A stretch of 64,000 nucleotides of DNA from Amycolatopsis sp. FDAARGOS 1241. Its GTDB lineage: Bacteria > Actinomycetota > Actinomycetes > Mycobacteriales > Pseudonocardiaceae. Made by a program: the position numbers and the translations under genes. This document shows, piece after piece, positions 1 to 8,375 of this stretch (the first letter of the stretch is position 1; every line of letters begins with the position of its first letter). Location of the stretch: contig NZ_CP069526.1 in assembly GCF_016889705.1 (NCBI RefSeq), positions 5,456,001-5,520,000 of the forward strand. The letters are read 5' to 3'. The notes beneath the pieces are model-generated. The model worked only from the letters and a program-made list of their open reading frames with translations. It was not told where the DNA came from and did not search any database.

Positions 1-394
1 GCCGGACCTCGGCGCCGATCACCACACCCAGCTCGGCCTCCCAGTCCACCTGCCCCGACCCGGCGGGCAGCTCCACCGGGTCATACGCACCGACCAGCGC
101 GCGGGCGAACTTCGCGAACAGCGCCGGGTACTCCGGCAGCTCGCGGCCCATCTCCAGGATGTGCGTGCGGTAGTTCAGGCCGACGCAGACCACCTTCTCC
201 GGTCGCGGCACCAGCGTGGCGTAGTCCAGCCCGGCCAGGTCGTGCCGGGTGCCCGACGCCGACTCCGCGGCGGCGCGCCAGTCCGGGCGGGCCAGGAACT
301 CGCCGAGGTCGGCGGCGCCCAGCTCGACGGCCCCGTCGTCGTCGATCCGGACGGCCGCGGTCCCGGTGGCGGTGCGGATGGTCGCGAGCTTCAC
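1..394 (-). CDS. Fumarylacetoacetate hydrolase (FAH) family protein, partial
   Basis: The reading frame begins with GTG at 394 and runs off the left edge, so only about 131 N-terminal residues are present. The translation begins MKLATIRTATGTAAVRIDDD and continues with VVCVGLNYRTHILEMG, a typical FAH-superfamily entry to the metal-binding fold. FAH enzymes hydrolyse C-C bonds in acylpyruvates. The GTGA overlap with the upstream gentisate dioxygenase gene implies translational coupling, so the likely role is fumarylpyruvate (or maleylpyruvate) hydrolase, the closing step of the gentisate pathway. The role is inferred from context; the family is clear. The catalytic half lies outside the window. 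Confidence 0.85.
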   Translation of the reverse strand, partial: MKLATIRTATGTAAVRIDDDGAVELGAADLGEFLARPDWRAAAESASGTRHDLAGLDYATLVPRPEKVVCVGLNYRTHILEMGRELPEYPALFAKFARALVGAYDPVELPAGSGQVDWEAELGVVIGAEVR

Positions 395-1473
395 GAACGG
401 TCCTCTCGTGCGGTGCGGGCGAGGCCGAGGGCCTCGAAGACGGGCTCGTCGGAGTAGCGGAAGGCGTCCAGACCGGAGTCGGTGTCGAGGGCCAGGCCCG
501 CCCAGGAGGGCACGCAGAACAGATCGCCCCGGCCGACCTCGTAGCGCTCGTCGCCCACGGTGACGACGCCGGAACCCTCGAAGACCTGCCACACCGACGA
601 GCCTGCGGTCCGCGTCGTCGCGGTGGAGGTGCCCGACCGGAGCCGGTGCATCTCGCAGCGCATGGTGGACAGACAGTCCCCGGCGGTGGCCGGGTTGGTG
701 AACCGCACGACCGCGTGCCCGGGCTCGACGACGCCGGGGTGCCCCTCGGACTCGAGCTCGAGCTGGGCGGTCAGGGCGGCGTCGGTGTGCGCCCAGCGGT
801 AGGCCATCAGCGGGGACGCCGGGGGCGTCGGGGCGCCGACCGGGGTGAGCCCGGGATGGCCCCACAGCCGCTCGTTGCGCGACGCCTCGGGAGTCTCCCT
901 GGTGGCGAGCTCGTCCGAGCCGAACTCGAAGAACGACGCGTCGATCGTGCGGACCAGCGGGATGTCCAGCCCGTCGATCCAGGCCATGGGCCGGTCGGTG
1001 GTGTTGTGGTGCTCGTGGAAGTGCATGCCCGGGGTGAGCAGCAGGTCCCCCCGACGCATGGCGACCGGGTCGCCCTCCACGTTGGTCCACACCCCCTCGC
1101 CCTCGACGACGAACCGGAACGCGGTCTGGGCGTGTCGGTGCGCGGGAGCCTCCTCGTGCGGGCCGAGGTACTGGATCGCCGCCCACAGCGTCGGGGTGGC
1201 GTACGGGGTGCCGGGCAGGCCAGGGTTGGCCAGTGCGATCGCGCGCCGCTCACCGCCGCGGCCGACCGGAACCAGCTCCCCCGCCTTCTCCGCCAGCGGC
1301 AGCAGGGTCGACCAGCGCCACAGGAACGGCACCGTGTCCGGACGCGGCGTGGTCGGCATCAGCCCGCCGATCTGCGTCCAGAGCGGCGTCATGTGGGCCG
1401 CCTCGAAGTCGCGGTACAGCGCGTCGAGCTGTTCCTGCTCCTGCGGCGTGATCTCCGGGACGGTCGCGGTCAT
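391..1473 (-). CDS. Gentisate 1,2-dioxygenase (bicupin ring-cleavage enzyme)
   Basis: A 360-residue cytosolic protein with two cupin domains. The N-terminal cupin holds HRHAQTAFRFVVEGEG (His112 and His114) and HFHEHH (about 151-156), which supply the Fe(II) ligands in gentisate dioxygenases. The C-terminal cupin carries WQVFEGSGVVTVGDERYEVG near residue 290. Length and layout fit the family, which cleaves 2,5-dihydroxybenzoate to maleylpyruvate with O2. It starts at ATG 1473 behind an AGGAGGAG-type ribosome site and overlaps the FAH gene downstream by four bases (GTGA). No maleylpyruvate isomerase is visible, so it may lie beyond the left edge. A related 1-hydroxy-2-naphthoate or salicylate dioxygenase is possible. 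Confidence 0.9.
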   Translation of the reverse strand: MTATVPEITPQEQEQLDALYRDFEAAHMTPLWTQIGGLMPTTPRPDTVPFLWRWSTLLPLAEKAGELVPVGRGGERRAIALANPGLPGTPYATPTLWAAIQYLGPHEEAPAHRHAQTAFRFVVEGEGVWTNVEGDPVAMRRGDLLLTPGMHFHEHHNTTDRPMAWIDGLDIPLVRTIDASFFEFGSDELATRETPEASRNERLWGHPGLTPVGAPTPPASPLMAYRWAHTDAALTAQLELESEGHPGVVEPGHAVVRFTNPATAGDCLSTMRCEMHRLRSGTSTATTRTAGSSVWQVFEGSGVVTVGDERYEVGRGDLFCVPSWAGLALDTDSGLDAFRYSDEPVFEALGLARTAREDRS

Positions 1474-1600
1474 GCGCTCGTCTCCTCCTTGGTCGGGCCT
1501 GAAGTCCTCGGGTGGTCGGGTGCGCTCGCGGCGGACGGTGCCTGCCAGCTCCGCGGGACGAGGGCGATGACCAGAACGCCGGCCAGGGCGGGGACCGCGA
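1470..1600 (-). pseudogene. Possible C-terminal remnant of a membrane transporter
   Basis: The frame ending in TGA at 1470-1472 overlaps the dioxygenase start as ATGA. It reads RVAVPALAGVLVIALVPRSW followed by a hydrophilic tail, resembling the last transmembrane helix and tail of an MFS permease. No start codon or further helices occur upstream before the PaaX gene ends at 1707. The coupled overlap suggests that a transporter gene once preceded the dioxygenase and has been mostly deleted. This is inference from one hydrophobic stretch. Confidence 0.3.
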
Positions 1601-1706
1601 CCCGGAGATCGCGCCGAGGTCGCCGTGGCTGAGCGCGTACCCCGAAGCTACAACAGATATGCGCCGGTCGTCTAGATTCTGAAACTTTACGGGCCGCCGG
1701 TCGCGC

Positions 1707-2540
1707 TCAGCGCGCGGCGGGCGTGGGCGTGGCATCGCCTCGAGGCACCGCCGCGATCACCTCGTCGACATGGGCGAACGCCTGTTCGCGCAGCAGACCA
1801 TGCGCCTCGAGGAACACGTCGTGGGCACGCCGGCCGTGCCACCCCTCGGGCAGCAGCTCAAGGGGCAGGTCGGGGTCCCGGAAGGGGAAGTGCCGGTAGT
1901 CGTAGACCAGCTGCATTCGCTGGACCAGCGCTTCCCCCGACGACAGCCCGGTGCGATAGGCAGGCAGCCGCGGTGCATAGTCAGCGAGCAGGGTGGCGTA
2001 GTCGCGGTCCAGGTCGTGCAGGTCCCAGGCGCGCGCGGCGATGTCGCGATCGGCGACCGCGCCCTCGGAGCGGGAGCGGAAGGTGTCCAGCCGGACGGCC
2101 GAGAAGTCGGCGAAGGCCTTGCGTACCTGGTCGAGGCGGTCGTGCGGGCTCACCCAGACCGAGGCGGACAGGGGCCCGAAGCCGAACCAGGCCAGCTTCT
2201 TGCGCAGCTGCTCGCGCGTCGCGCGCTCGGCCTCGGGCACCGAGTAGATCACCATGTGCCACTGGCCGTCCCACGGCCCGCGAGCCCGGTCGAAGATCCG
2301 CTCGCGGCCCTCGTCGAGGAGCTCCCAGGCCGCGGCCGTGAGGCTGTAGACGGTCTCCCGGCCCTCTCGCCTGCTGTCGAGCCAACCTTCCTTACGCAGC
2401 CGGGTCACGACGACCCGGACAGTGGTCTCGGGCACGTCGAAACAGCCCATCAGCGCGACCAGGTGCCGCAGTCGCACCTCACCACCCCGGTAACGCAGGT
2501 AGTCACCGAAGAGGTCGAACACCAGCGACCGCGCCTTCAT
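1707..2540 (-). CDS. PaaX-family transcriptional regulator
   Basis: The 277-residue protein from ATG 2540 begins MKARSLVFDLFGDYLRYRGG, the typical PaaX N-terminus, followed by a winged helix (LVALMGCFDVPETTVRVVVT, then KEGWLDSRREGRETVYSLT). The central part (WHMVIYSVPEAERATREQLR, then LAWFGFGPLSASVWVSP) and the helical C-terminus match the PaaX and PaaX-like C domains. PaaX proteins are GntR-like repressors that respond to aryl-CoA or aromatic acids. The frame is open further upstream, but that part is low-complexity and unlike the family. It lies just upstream of the gentisate genes on the same strand and is a good candidate for their local regulator; the effector is unknown. Confidence 0.85.
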   Translation of the reverse strand: MKARSLVFDLFGDYLRYRGGEVRLRHLVALMGCFDVPETTVRVVVTRLRKEGWLDSRREGRETVYSLTAAAWELLDEGRERIFDRARGPWDGQWHMVIYSVPEAERATREQLRKKLAWFGFGPLSASVWVSPHDRLDQVRKAFADFSAVRLDTFRSRSEGAVADRDIAARAWDLHDLDRDYATLLADYAPRLPAYRTGLSSGEALVQRMQLVYDYRHFPFRDPDLPLELLPEGWHGRRAHDVFLEAHGLLREQAFAHVDEVIAAVPRGDATPTPAAR

Positions 2541-2730
2541 GTGCGCCTCCCGATCACGCTCCGAGTGTGCCACCGCCACATGCGACACCTCCGCGCCGGA
2601 CGACAGGGACTCGACACGCCGTCCGGGCCGACCCGGGACATCCGGGCCACGGTCGTCAGGTCCTTGGAGCCTCCTGGTTCGAGGTCGACTGCTGGCCGGC
2701 GGGCAGATTTTTTCTGATTCGCGCCGCCGC

Positions 2731-3483
2731 TCAGGGCTCGATCCGGCGGGCGGCAGCGTGCACCTCGGCGGCGAACCGCTCCGGATGGAGCCCCTCGGGC
2801 GCGACGACGGCGACGACCGCGAGCGGGGTCCCCCGCGCATCCCGGACCGCGGCCCCGACGGCTGCCACGCCCCGCACGACCTCGCCGAGCGAGAGCGCCA
2901 CCCCGGTCCGGCGCACCTCGGCGACGCCCTCCTCGACCGCCGCCCGCCGGTCCTCGGCCAGGCTCGTCAGCACCTCTTCGACGCGATCCGCAGGCAGCCA
3001 GGCCAGGGCAGCGCGCCCGGTGCCCTCGTGCAGCGCGATCCGCCGCCCCATCGGGTACCCCACCGACACGACATCCGTGGGGGTGAGCACGAGCATCGGC
3101 GCGATGTGGTCGGAGTGCACCCTATGCAGGATGGTCGTGGCCTCGACCGTCTCGAGCAGCTCGTCGAGCACGGGGCGGGCGCGGGCGAGCAGCCCGTTCC
3201 GCCGCTCCGCGATAGCGGCCAGCTCGACGAGCCGGGTGCCGAGCTCGTAGCGCCCGTCCGGCTCGGCGCGGTCGACGACCCCGGCCTTGAGCAGGCTGCC
3301 CACGAGCCTGCCGAGGATCCTGCGCTCCAGACCGGTCTCGCGCACCAGCTCGGCCATGGTGCTCGCGCCCCGGCGGGCAACGGCATCAAGCACCTGGAAC
3401 GCCCGGTCTGCCGTCTGGGCTGACTCCGGCACGGTTCCGACTGCGGTCACACCGGCTCCCTTGACGTCGGGCGAAAGACGCAT
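2731..3483 (-). CDS. IclR-family transcriptional regulator
   Basis: A 250-residue protein from ATG 3483. An N-terminal winged helix (AQTADRAFQVLDAVARRG, MAELVRETGLERRILGRLVG) is followed by the IclR ligand-binding domain (MGRRIALHEGTGRAALAWLP and GVALSLGEVVRGVAAVGAAV). It is divergent from the transporter-aldolase pair that starts at 3544, with only about 60 bp between the start codons, which contain two dyads. Control of that pair is the natural inference. The reading frame stays open far upstream across the transporter gene, but that extension is antisense low-complexity sequence. Confidence 0.88.
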   Translation of the reverse strand: MRLSPDVKGAGVTAVGTVPESAQTADRAFQVLDAVARRGASTMAELVRETGLERRILGRLVGSLLKAGVVDRAEPDGRYELGTRLVELAAIAERRNGLLARARPVLDELLETVEATTILHRVHSDHIAPMLVLTPTDVVSVGYPMGRRIALHEGTGRAALAWLPADRVEEVLTSLAEDRRAAVEEGVAEVRRTGVALSLGEVVRGVAAVGAAVRDARGTPLAVVAVVAPEGLHPERFAAEVHAAARRIEP

Positions 3484-3490
3484 GATTATT

Positions 3491-3517
3491 GGCGAACATC
3501 GCCTACTAGTGGGCGAT
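3491..3517. promoter_or_regulatory. Overlapping dyads between divergent iclR-type and MFS genes
   Basis: GGCGA-ACA-TCGCC (3491-3503) is a perfect dyad. It overlaps a second one, ATCGCC(8 nt)GGCGAT (3498-3517). Both lie in the short divergent intergenic region, so they are candidate binding sites for the adjacent IclR-type regulator. This is an inference; no regulator-specific consensus was applied. Confidence 0.45.
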
Positions 3518-3543
3518 ATTAGCACATCCACAAGGAGGTGGAC

Positions 3544-4905
3544 ATGAGCACACTCCCTTCCGCGCGGCAGCCGGAGGCCGCAATAGGCCCGCCCGAGACG
3601 AGCTCGGACTCGTCCAAGCACGCCGTCCGGGGCGCGATCGTCGGCTTCCTGATCGACAACTTCGACATCTACCTGCCGGTCGTCGCGCTGGCCCCCGCCA
3701 TCACGTACTTCCTTGCACCGGACCTCGGGGTACAGACGATCGCTCTCGTCACCTCCTGGATCTTCGTTGCCACCCTCGTCGGACGGCCGCTGGGCGCACT
3801 GATCTTCGGCTGGCTCGCGGACACCATCGGCAGACGGCGGGCCACGATCATCGCGGTGAGCGGCTTCGGCGCGACCACCCTGGCCATCGGCGTCCTCCCC
3901 GGCTACGCGACCTGGGGGATCGGGGCGGTAGTCGCCCTCGTCGCCCTGCGGTTCGTCGACGGCATGTTCCTCGGCGGCGGCTACACCGGCGCCAGCCCGC
4001 TGGCCATGGAGTCGGTTCCGGCGCACCGCCGCGGGGTCGTCGGCGGACTGATCCAGAGTGGCGCGAACGTCGCCTACGCCGCGATCGCCCTGCTCACCGT
4101 GGTAACGCTGGCGATCTTCCCGCCCGGCGGCCCGGACTCCGCCTACTCGCAGATCGGCTGGCGGGTCCCGTTCGTCGGCGGCGCGGTCTTCGCGCTGCTG
4201 TTCGCGGTCCACTATGCACGCACCGTCGAGGAGTCCGAGGCCTGGAAAGAGGCCCGCGACACCCGTACCGGCGGCGCCGCGATCCTGCAGAAAGGCAACC
4301 TTCGCAGCCTGCTGCAGGTGTTTGTCTGGATGACCGGGGTGTGGCTGTGCCTCAACAGCATCACCGCGCTCATCCCGGCCACCCTGCGCGGCAGCAACGG
4401 GCTGACCGCGACCCAGGTGACCTGGACCCTCGTCGTCCTCTACGTGGTGCTGACCTTCGTCTTCGTCGGCGGCGCGCTGCTCAGCCAGCGCATCGGGCGG
4501 CGGCCCTACCTGATCATCGCCTCGCTCGTCGCCACTGTGCCCGGCGCGGCCGCCTACGCCTGGCTGGTCGGCACCGGCCCGGCCGGCCCGGTGCACGCGG
4601 GCCTCATCACGGTCGTGGTCGGGGTGCTGGTGATGGCCCCGGTCGCCGTGGTCACCGTCTACATCAACGAACGCTTCACGACGGAGGCCCGCGGGCTCGG
4701 CTTCGGCCTGGGCTACAGCCTGGCCGTGGTCCTGCCGTCGTTCTACGCGACCTACCAGGGCTGGCTGTCGAACCTGATGCCCGCCGCGTACACCGTCGTC
4801 GTCCTCGTCGTCCTCGGCGGGCTGTTCCAGCTCGTCGGCGCCCTGCTCGGTCCTGAGACCAAGCACGTCCAGATGGGTCCGTCCACAACCCGGGAGAGTT
4901 CATGA
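3544..4905 (+). CDS. MFS transporter (metabolite:H+ symporter type)
   Basis: A 453-residue integral membrane protein with about 12 hydrophobic helices. The MFS loop 2-3 signature is present as GWLADTIGRRRATI. The start is ATG 3544, five bases after AGGAGG at 3533-3538; the GTG at 3538 sits inside the ribosome site and is rejected. The last codons overlap the next gene (ATGA at 4902-4905). The probable role is proton-driven uptake of the substrate of the downstream DapA-family aldolase, under the divergent IclR-type regulator. The substrate cannot be read from sequence; an organic or sugar acid is likely. Confidence 0.87.
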   Translation: MSTLPSARQPEAAIGPPETSSDSSKHAVRGAIVGFLIDNFDIYLPVVALAPAITYFLAPDLGVQTIALVTSWIFVATLVGRPLGALIFGWLADTIGRRRATIIAVSGFGATTLAIGVLPGYATWGIGAVVALVALRFVDGMFLGGGYTGASPLAMESVPAHRRGVVGGLIQSGANVAYAAIALLTVVTLAIFPPGGPDSAYSQIGWRVPFVGGAVFALLFAVHYARTVEESEAWKEARDTRTGGAAILQKGNLRSLLQVFVWMTGVWLCLNSITALIPATLRGSNGLTATQVTWTLVVLYVVLTFVFVGGALLSQRIGRRPYLIIASLVATVPGAAAYAWLVGTGPAGPVHAGLITVVVGVLVMAPVAVVTVYINERFTTEARGLGFGLGYSLAVVLPSFYATYQGWLSNLMPAAYTVVVLVVLGGLFQLVGALLGPETKHVQMGPSTTRESS

Positions 4906-5918
4906 CCCGCATCGCCCCGCCCGCCGCGCTCTACGTCGCGGCGGTCACCCCCTACGACACCGAAGGGAACTTCGACCCCGCCCAGGCCCGACGGCTCTGG
5001 GCCTACTTCCGGGAGGCCAAGGCCGCCGGTCACGACCTCGGCATGGTCGTGAACCCGGAGGCGGGAGAGCTCTTCTACCTCAGCCCGCAGGAGCAGGACG
5101 CCGCCTTGGAGCTCGCCCTGGCCGAGCTCGGAGACGTGATGCCCGTGATCGCCGGGATCATCAGCAACAGCACCGCGGACACGGTCGCCCGCGCGATCGC
5201 CGCCCGGGACCTCGGCGCGCACGGCCTGTTCCTGATGCCGCCGATCGGCGCCCTGGACATCACGACCTCGTGGGACGCCTCCCGTTATCCAGAGGTCTGG
5301 GCGGACGTGATCGGCGAGGTGGTCGAGGCCGTCCCCGACCTGCCGGTGATCTGCCACCCGGTCACCGCACCCACCGCGGGCTACGGCGTCGGCCTTCCGC
5401 TCGATGCGACCATGCAGATCCTGGAGCAGTACCCGCAGGTCGTCGGCTGGAAGATGACCTACAACTACGAGGGCTACCGGAAGGTCGGCGGCGCGATCAG
5501 GCGGACCCACCCGCAGGTCGCCGTGCTCGGTGCCACCGCGGTCAACTTCCACGAGAACCTCGCGATGGACCTGTTCGACGGCACGGTCACCGGATCGTTC
5601 AACTACGCGCTGGAGCCGATGCTGGAGCACATCGCGGCCTGGCGCGCGGGCGACCTCGAGGGCGCCCGCAAGATCTGGCTCGACGGCGGCCTGATGGCAC
5701 TGCACGAGTTCGTCTACGCCGAGTGGGGCCGGCTGCACATCCGCTACAAGACTGCGACCTGGCTGCGCGGGCTGATCGACAGCCCACTGATGCGCTCCCC
5801 CATGCCGAAGCCGCTCAAGGCCGAGGTCCAGACTCTCACCGGCCTCCTCGCGGGCGCAGGCCTCTCGGTCCGCCCGCAGGCCGAGATCGACGCGGTGGTG
5901 AACCTCCTCCCCCGATGA
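4902..5918 (+). CDS. Dihydrodipicolinate synthase/N-acetylneuraminate lyase family aldolase
   Basis: A 338-residue protein of the DapA/NanA TIM-barrel family, slightly longer than the usual 290-310. Lys184 in VVGWKMTYNY is the expected Schiff-base lysine. The strand starting VAAVTPYDTEGNFD and the MPPIGALD segment fit the fold. It overlaps the transporter gene by four bases and is surely co-transcribed with it. With an IclR-type regulator and permease next to it, a catabolic retro-aldolase or dehydratase acting on a sugar- or aromatic-derived keto acid is more likely than lysine synthesis. The exact substrate is unknown. Confidence 0.83.
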   Translation: MTRIAPPAALYVAAVTPYDTEGNFDPAQARRLWAYFREAKAAGHDLGMVVNPEAGELFYLSPQEQDAALELALAELGDVMPVIAGIISNSTADTVARAIAARDLGAHGLFLMPPIGALDITTSWDASRYPEVWADVIGEVVEAVPDLPVICHPVTAPTAGYGVGLPLDATMQILEQYPQVVGWKMTYNYEGYRKVGGAIRRTHPQVAVLGATAVNFHENLAMDLFDGTVTGSFNYALEPMLEHIAAWRAGDLEGARKIWLDGGLMALHEFVYAEWGRLHIRYKTATWLRGLIDSPLMRSPMPKPLKAEVQTLTGLLAGAGLSVRPQAEIDAVVNLLPR

Positions 5919-5940
5919 CCGACCGACGACCGAGGAGCCG

Positions 5941-6483
5941 ATGAGTCGTCCATCGGCCCTCGGTCGCCGTCTCAGCTCGCTCGACTCAGCGTCCGGGGTC
6001 TGTAGCAGGAACCGCGAACAGGGCCAACGCCTTCACAGCCTGCTGCCCGTTCACGGCGCCACCCCGTACCTGGCGTTGATGGTGATCACGTTCGGCGGCG
6101 GAGCGGTGCTGTGCGCCGCGAGGTTTGTCTCCAGCCCGGAGGCCGGCGCGGGCTGGGCGGCGGCGTTGGTGCTCGCGGCCGGCAGCGTGGCGCTGGTCCT
6201 CGTGCCGGCGCTGCGTGCCCCGGTGATCGCCGAGGACGAGACGTCGCTCGGCGTCGACGCGACCTTGCGCGCCCAGTCCGCCCTGCTGTTCGCGCAACCC
6301 GCGGTGTTCACGCTCCTCGCCTGGATCGACGTCGCCACAACCTGGCCGTCCGTGCCGCCGTGGTTCCCGCTGCGGGTGGGCTACATCGTCCTGGCGCTCG
6401 CGATGCTGGCCGCCGCCGCGTTCTCGTTCCGGCGCCGGTACCGCCACCTGCCATCGAGCAGCGACGGGACGGTGGCACGGTGA
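5941..6483 (+). CDS. Hypothetical membrane protein
   Basis: A 180-residue frame with about four hydrophobic segments (roughly 43-62, 70-88, 112-128 and 145-163) ending in a basic tail (FRRRYRHLPSSSDGTVAR). The first 40 residues are hydrophilic and look atypical, so translation may begin further in. No family is recognised. It follows the aldolase by 22 bp but does not resemble a catabolic partner. Coding likelihood rests on the membrane-like hydrophobicity pattern. Confidence 0.5.
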   Translation: MSRPSALGRRLSSLDSASGVCSRNREQGQRLHSLLPVHGATPYLALMVITFGGGAVLCAARFVSSPEAGAGWAAALVLAAGSVALVLVPALRAPVIAEDETSLGVDATLRAQSALLFAQPAVFTLLAWIDVATTWPSVPPWFPLRVGYIVLALAMLAAAAFSFRRRYRHLPSSSDGTVAR

Positions 6484-6635
6484 GCGCCTTTCAACGGCAT
6501 CGGCGCCACCACGGCCCCGACCCTTGAAGGCGGCAGCCACTTCCACGACCACGACCCGACGACGAGGCCATCATGCGGCGCCGGCCGGACGAGGGCGGCG
6601 AGTAACGCGCACGCGGCGGGCGGCGACCTGGGGGT

Positions 6636-6779
6636 GTGCGTTCCCCGAACCCGTCGCCAGACCCGCTGACGCGGTTGCTGACTGCGTGGCGCCGCGACGT
6701 CGAGGCCGAGCCCCTCGCCTCGTCGCTGGCGATCGCGGCGCTGCGCCGCCGCGGAATGGCGAGACTGTCGAAGCGGTGA
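6636..6779 (+). CDS. Small hypothetical protein
   Basis: A 47-residue frame from GTG 6636 to TGA 6777-6779 containing PDPLTRLLTAWRRDVEAEPL. This resembles short proteins seen in pairs in Pseudonocardiaceae genomes (recall only). It sits six bases before the next small frame on the same strand. No function is known, and the alternative is chance coding in high-GC sequence. Confidence 0.35.
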   Translation: MRSPNPSPDPLTRLLTAWRRDVEAEPLASSLAIAALRRRGMARLSKR

Positions 6780-6785
6780 CCCATC

Positions 6786-7181
6786 GTGAAGGGAACCGCG
6801 GTACAGCCTGCAGGTGACGACCCAACCGCCGGGAGGACCGCCGAGATGATGCTGAGCTCAGGCTTCACCGAGACGACGCCGGCGCCGCGTTCGCGCAGTG
6901 TGGGCCGCCGGTTCGCGCGTGCCGGCGACGTGGTTTCGCAACCCGCGGGGCTCCGGCACGCGGTACGTGGCCAGGCCGACTATCCGTTGTGCGACAGCAC
7001 CTTGCGCATCGTCCTCTGGGTGACGCCGTTCGGGCCCCAGGTCGGCGGCATGAACCTCGGGACGTGCCCGCGCTGCGCGGCGCTGGCCGCCGACGTGGTG
7101 AACGCCGAACCGACGTCGAAACCACCCGTCAGGCTGGTGACCTGCACTTTTCCCGCGGCAGTCGCCGGAGTGCCGGGTTAG
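6786..7181 (+). CDS. Small protein with CPRC motif
   Basis: A 131-residue frame from GTG 6786; ATG 6846 is an alternative. The centre, RHAVRGQADYPLCDSTLRIV, followed by GTCPRCAALAADV, gives a C...CxxC arrangement seen in many short actinomycete proteins that may bind a metal. The first 50 residues look unstructured. It sits just upstream of the damaged LigD ligase gene. Function unknown. Confidence 0.4.
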   Translation: MKGTAVQPAGDDPTAGRTAEMMLSSGFTETTPAPRSRSVGRRFARAGDVVSQPAGLRHAVRGQADYPLCDSTLRIVLWVTPFGPQVGGMNLGTCPRCAALAADVVNAEPTSKPPVRLVTCTFPAAVAGVPG

Positions 7182-7242
7182 GCTCGCGCCAGATGCCGCC
7201 GGGCGCCGTCCGCCCGGCTCACCGGCGAGCCGGGGAGGTCCG

Positions 7243-8375
7243 ATGGCCACGCGCGTGCCGGGCGACCGGTCAGTGGTGCCCGGCTACGTGGAGCCGATGC
7301 TCGCGACACAGACGGCGGCCGGTTACGCGACGACCCGAAGTACGCGTACGAGTTCAAGTGGGACGGCTACCGGTCGATCATGCGCGTGGCCGCCGACGGC
7401 ACGACGGTGCTGACCAGCCGCAACAACAACGACTTCACCGGCCGCTTTCTCGAGCTCGCCGGCGCCCTCACAGACACGCTCGGCGGCCGGCGCGCGGTGC
7501 TCGACGGCGAGATCGTCGCCCTCGACGAGCAGGGCCGGCCGGACTTCGGGCTGCTGCAGAACCACGACACCAACGCCGCGGCGGTCGCCTACTTCGTGTT
7601 CGACATCCTGCAGCTCGGCGACGACGTCCTGCTCGACGCCTCCTACGACCAGCGGCGCTCGGGCCTCGATGGCATCGAGCCCACCGACACGAACCTGGTC
7701 GCGATCACCCCGTCCTACAGCCACGCCGACCTCTCGGCCACCGGCATGACCCCACACGACCTGCTCGACCTCGCCGCGACCAGTGGCCTCGAGGGCCTGG
7801 TGGTGAAGGTCCGGGCGTCGAAGTACCGACCGGGCCGGCGCAGCCCGGAGTGGTTGAAGCACCCGCTGATCCAGACCCAAGAGGTCGTGATCGGCGGCTG
7901 GCGCCCGGGGCAGGGCAGCCCCGACGGCCTGCTCGGTGGGATGCCGCTCGGCGCGCACGACCGCGACACCGGCGACCTGCTCTACATCGGCGACGTCACC
8001 GGCTTCTCAGCGAAGGAACGCGCCCGGCTCCAGGAACTACTAGAGCCCCTCGAACGGCGCACCCACCCCTTCGCCGCGACCCCACCACGCGAAGACACCA
8101 CCCGCGCCCGCTGGGTCACACCGAACCTCGTCGGCGAGGTCGTCTATCGGCAGTTCACCCGCGGCGCCGGCCGGCTGCGCCACACCGCCTGGCGAGGCCT
8201 GCGCACCGACAAGCCCCTCTCCGGCGTGCTCGTTCCCGCGCCCACTTCCGGCGAACCCGACCCCACCCGCGGAACCAGCGGCAGCGCCCATCGATCTTGG
8301 CCGACGCGTCACCGTGCAAGTGCAGCACCGTCAGCTCACACTGTCCAACCTGGACAAGATCCTGTACCCGGCTGA
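7243..8375 (+). pseudogene. LigD-type ATP-dependent DNA ligase domain, frameshifted near the N-terminus
   Basis: ATG 7243 follows GGGGAGGT and reads MATRVPGDRSVVPGYVEPML, a normal start for actinomycete end-joining ligases. By about 7329 the ligase homology is in another frame: DDPKYAYEFKWDGYR, where K of KWDG is the adenylated lysine (motif I). The body (RRAVLDGEIVALDEQGRPDF, then GLEGLVVKVRASKYRPGRRS and EWLKHP) and the oligonucleotide-binding domain are intact. The first ATG in the main frame (7380) would miss the catalytic lysine, so the gene is broken, uses an unseen start, or contains a sequencing error between 7300 and 7329. It normally seals double-strand breaks with Ku; no Ku gene is seen here. 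Its 3' end overlaps the polymerase gene. Confidence 0.6.

Noticed and set aside
2731..4866. Very long minus-strand frame (711 residues) covering the IclR gene and the whole transporter gene
   Set aside because: Only the last 250 residues match a family (IclR). The upstream part is Asp/Gly/Arg-rich antisense of the transporter, and a good start exists at 3483.
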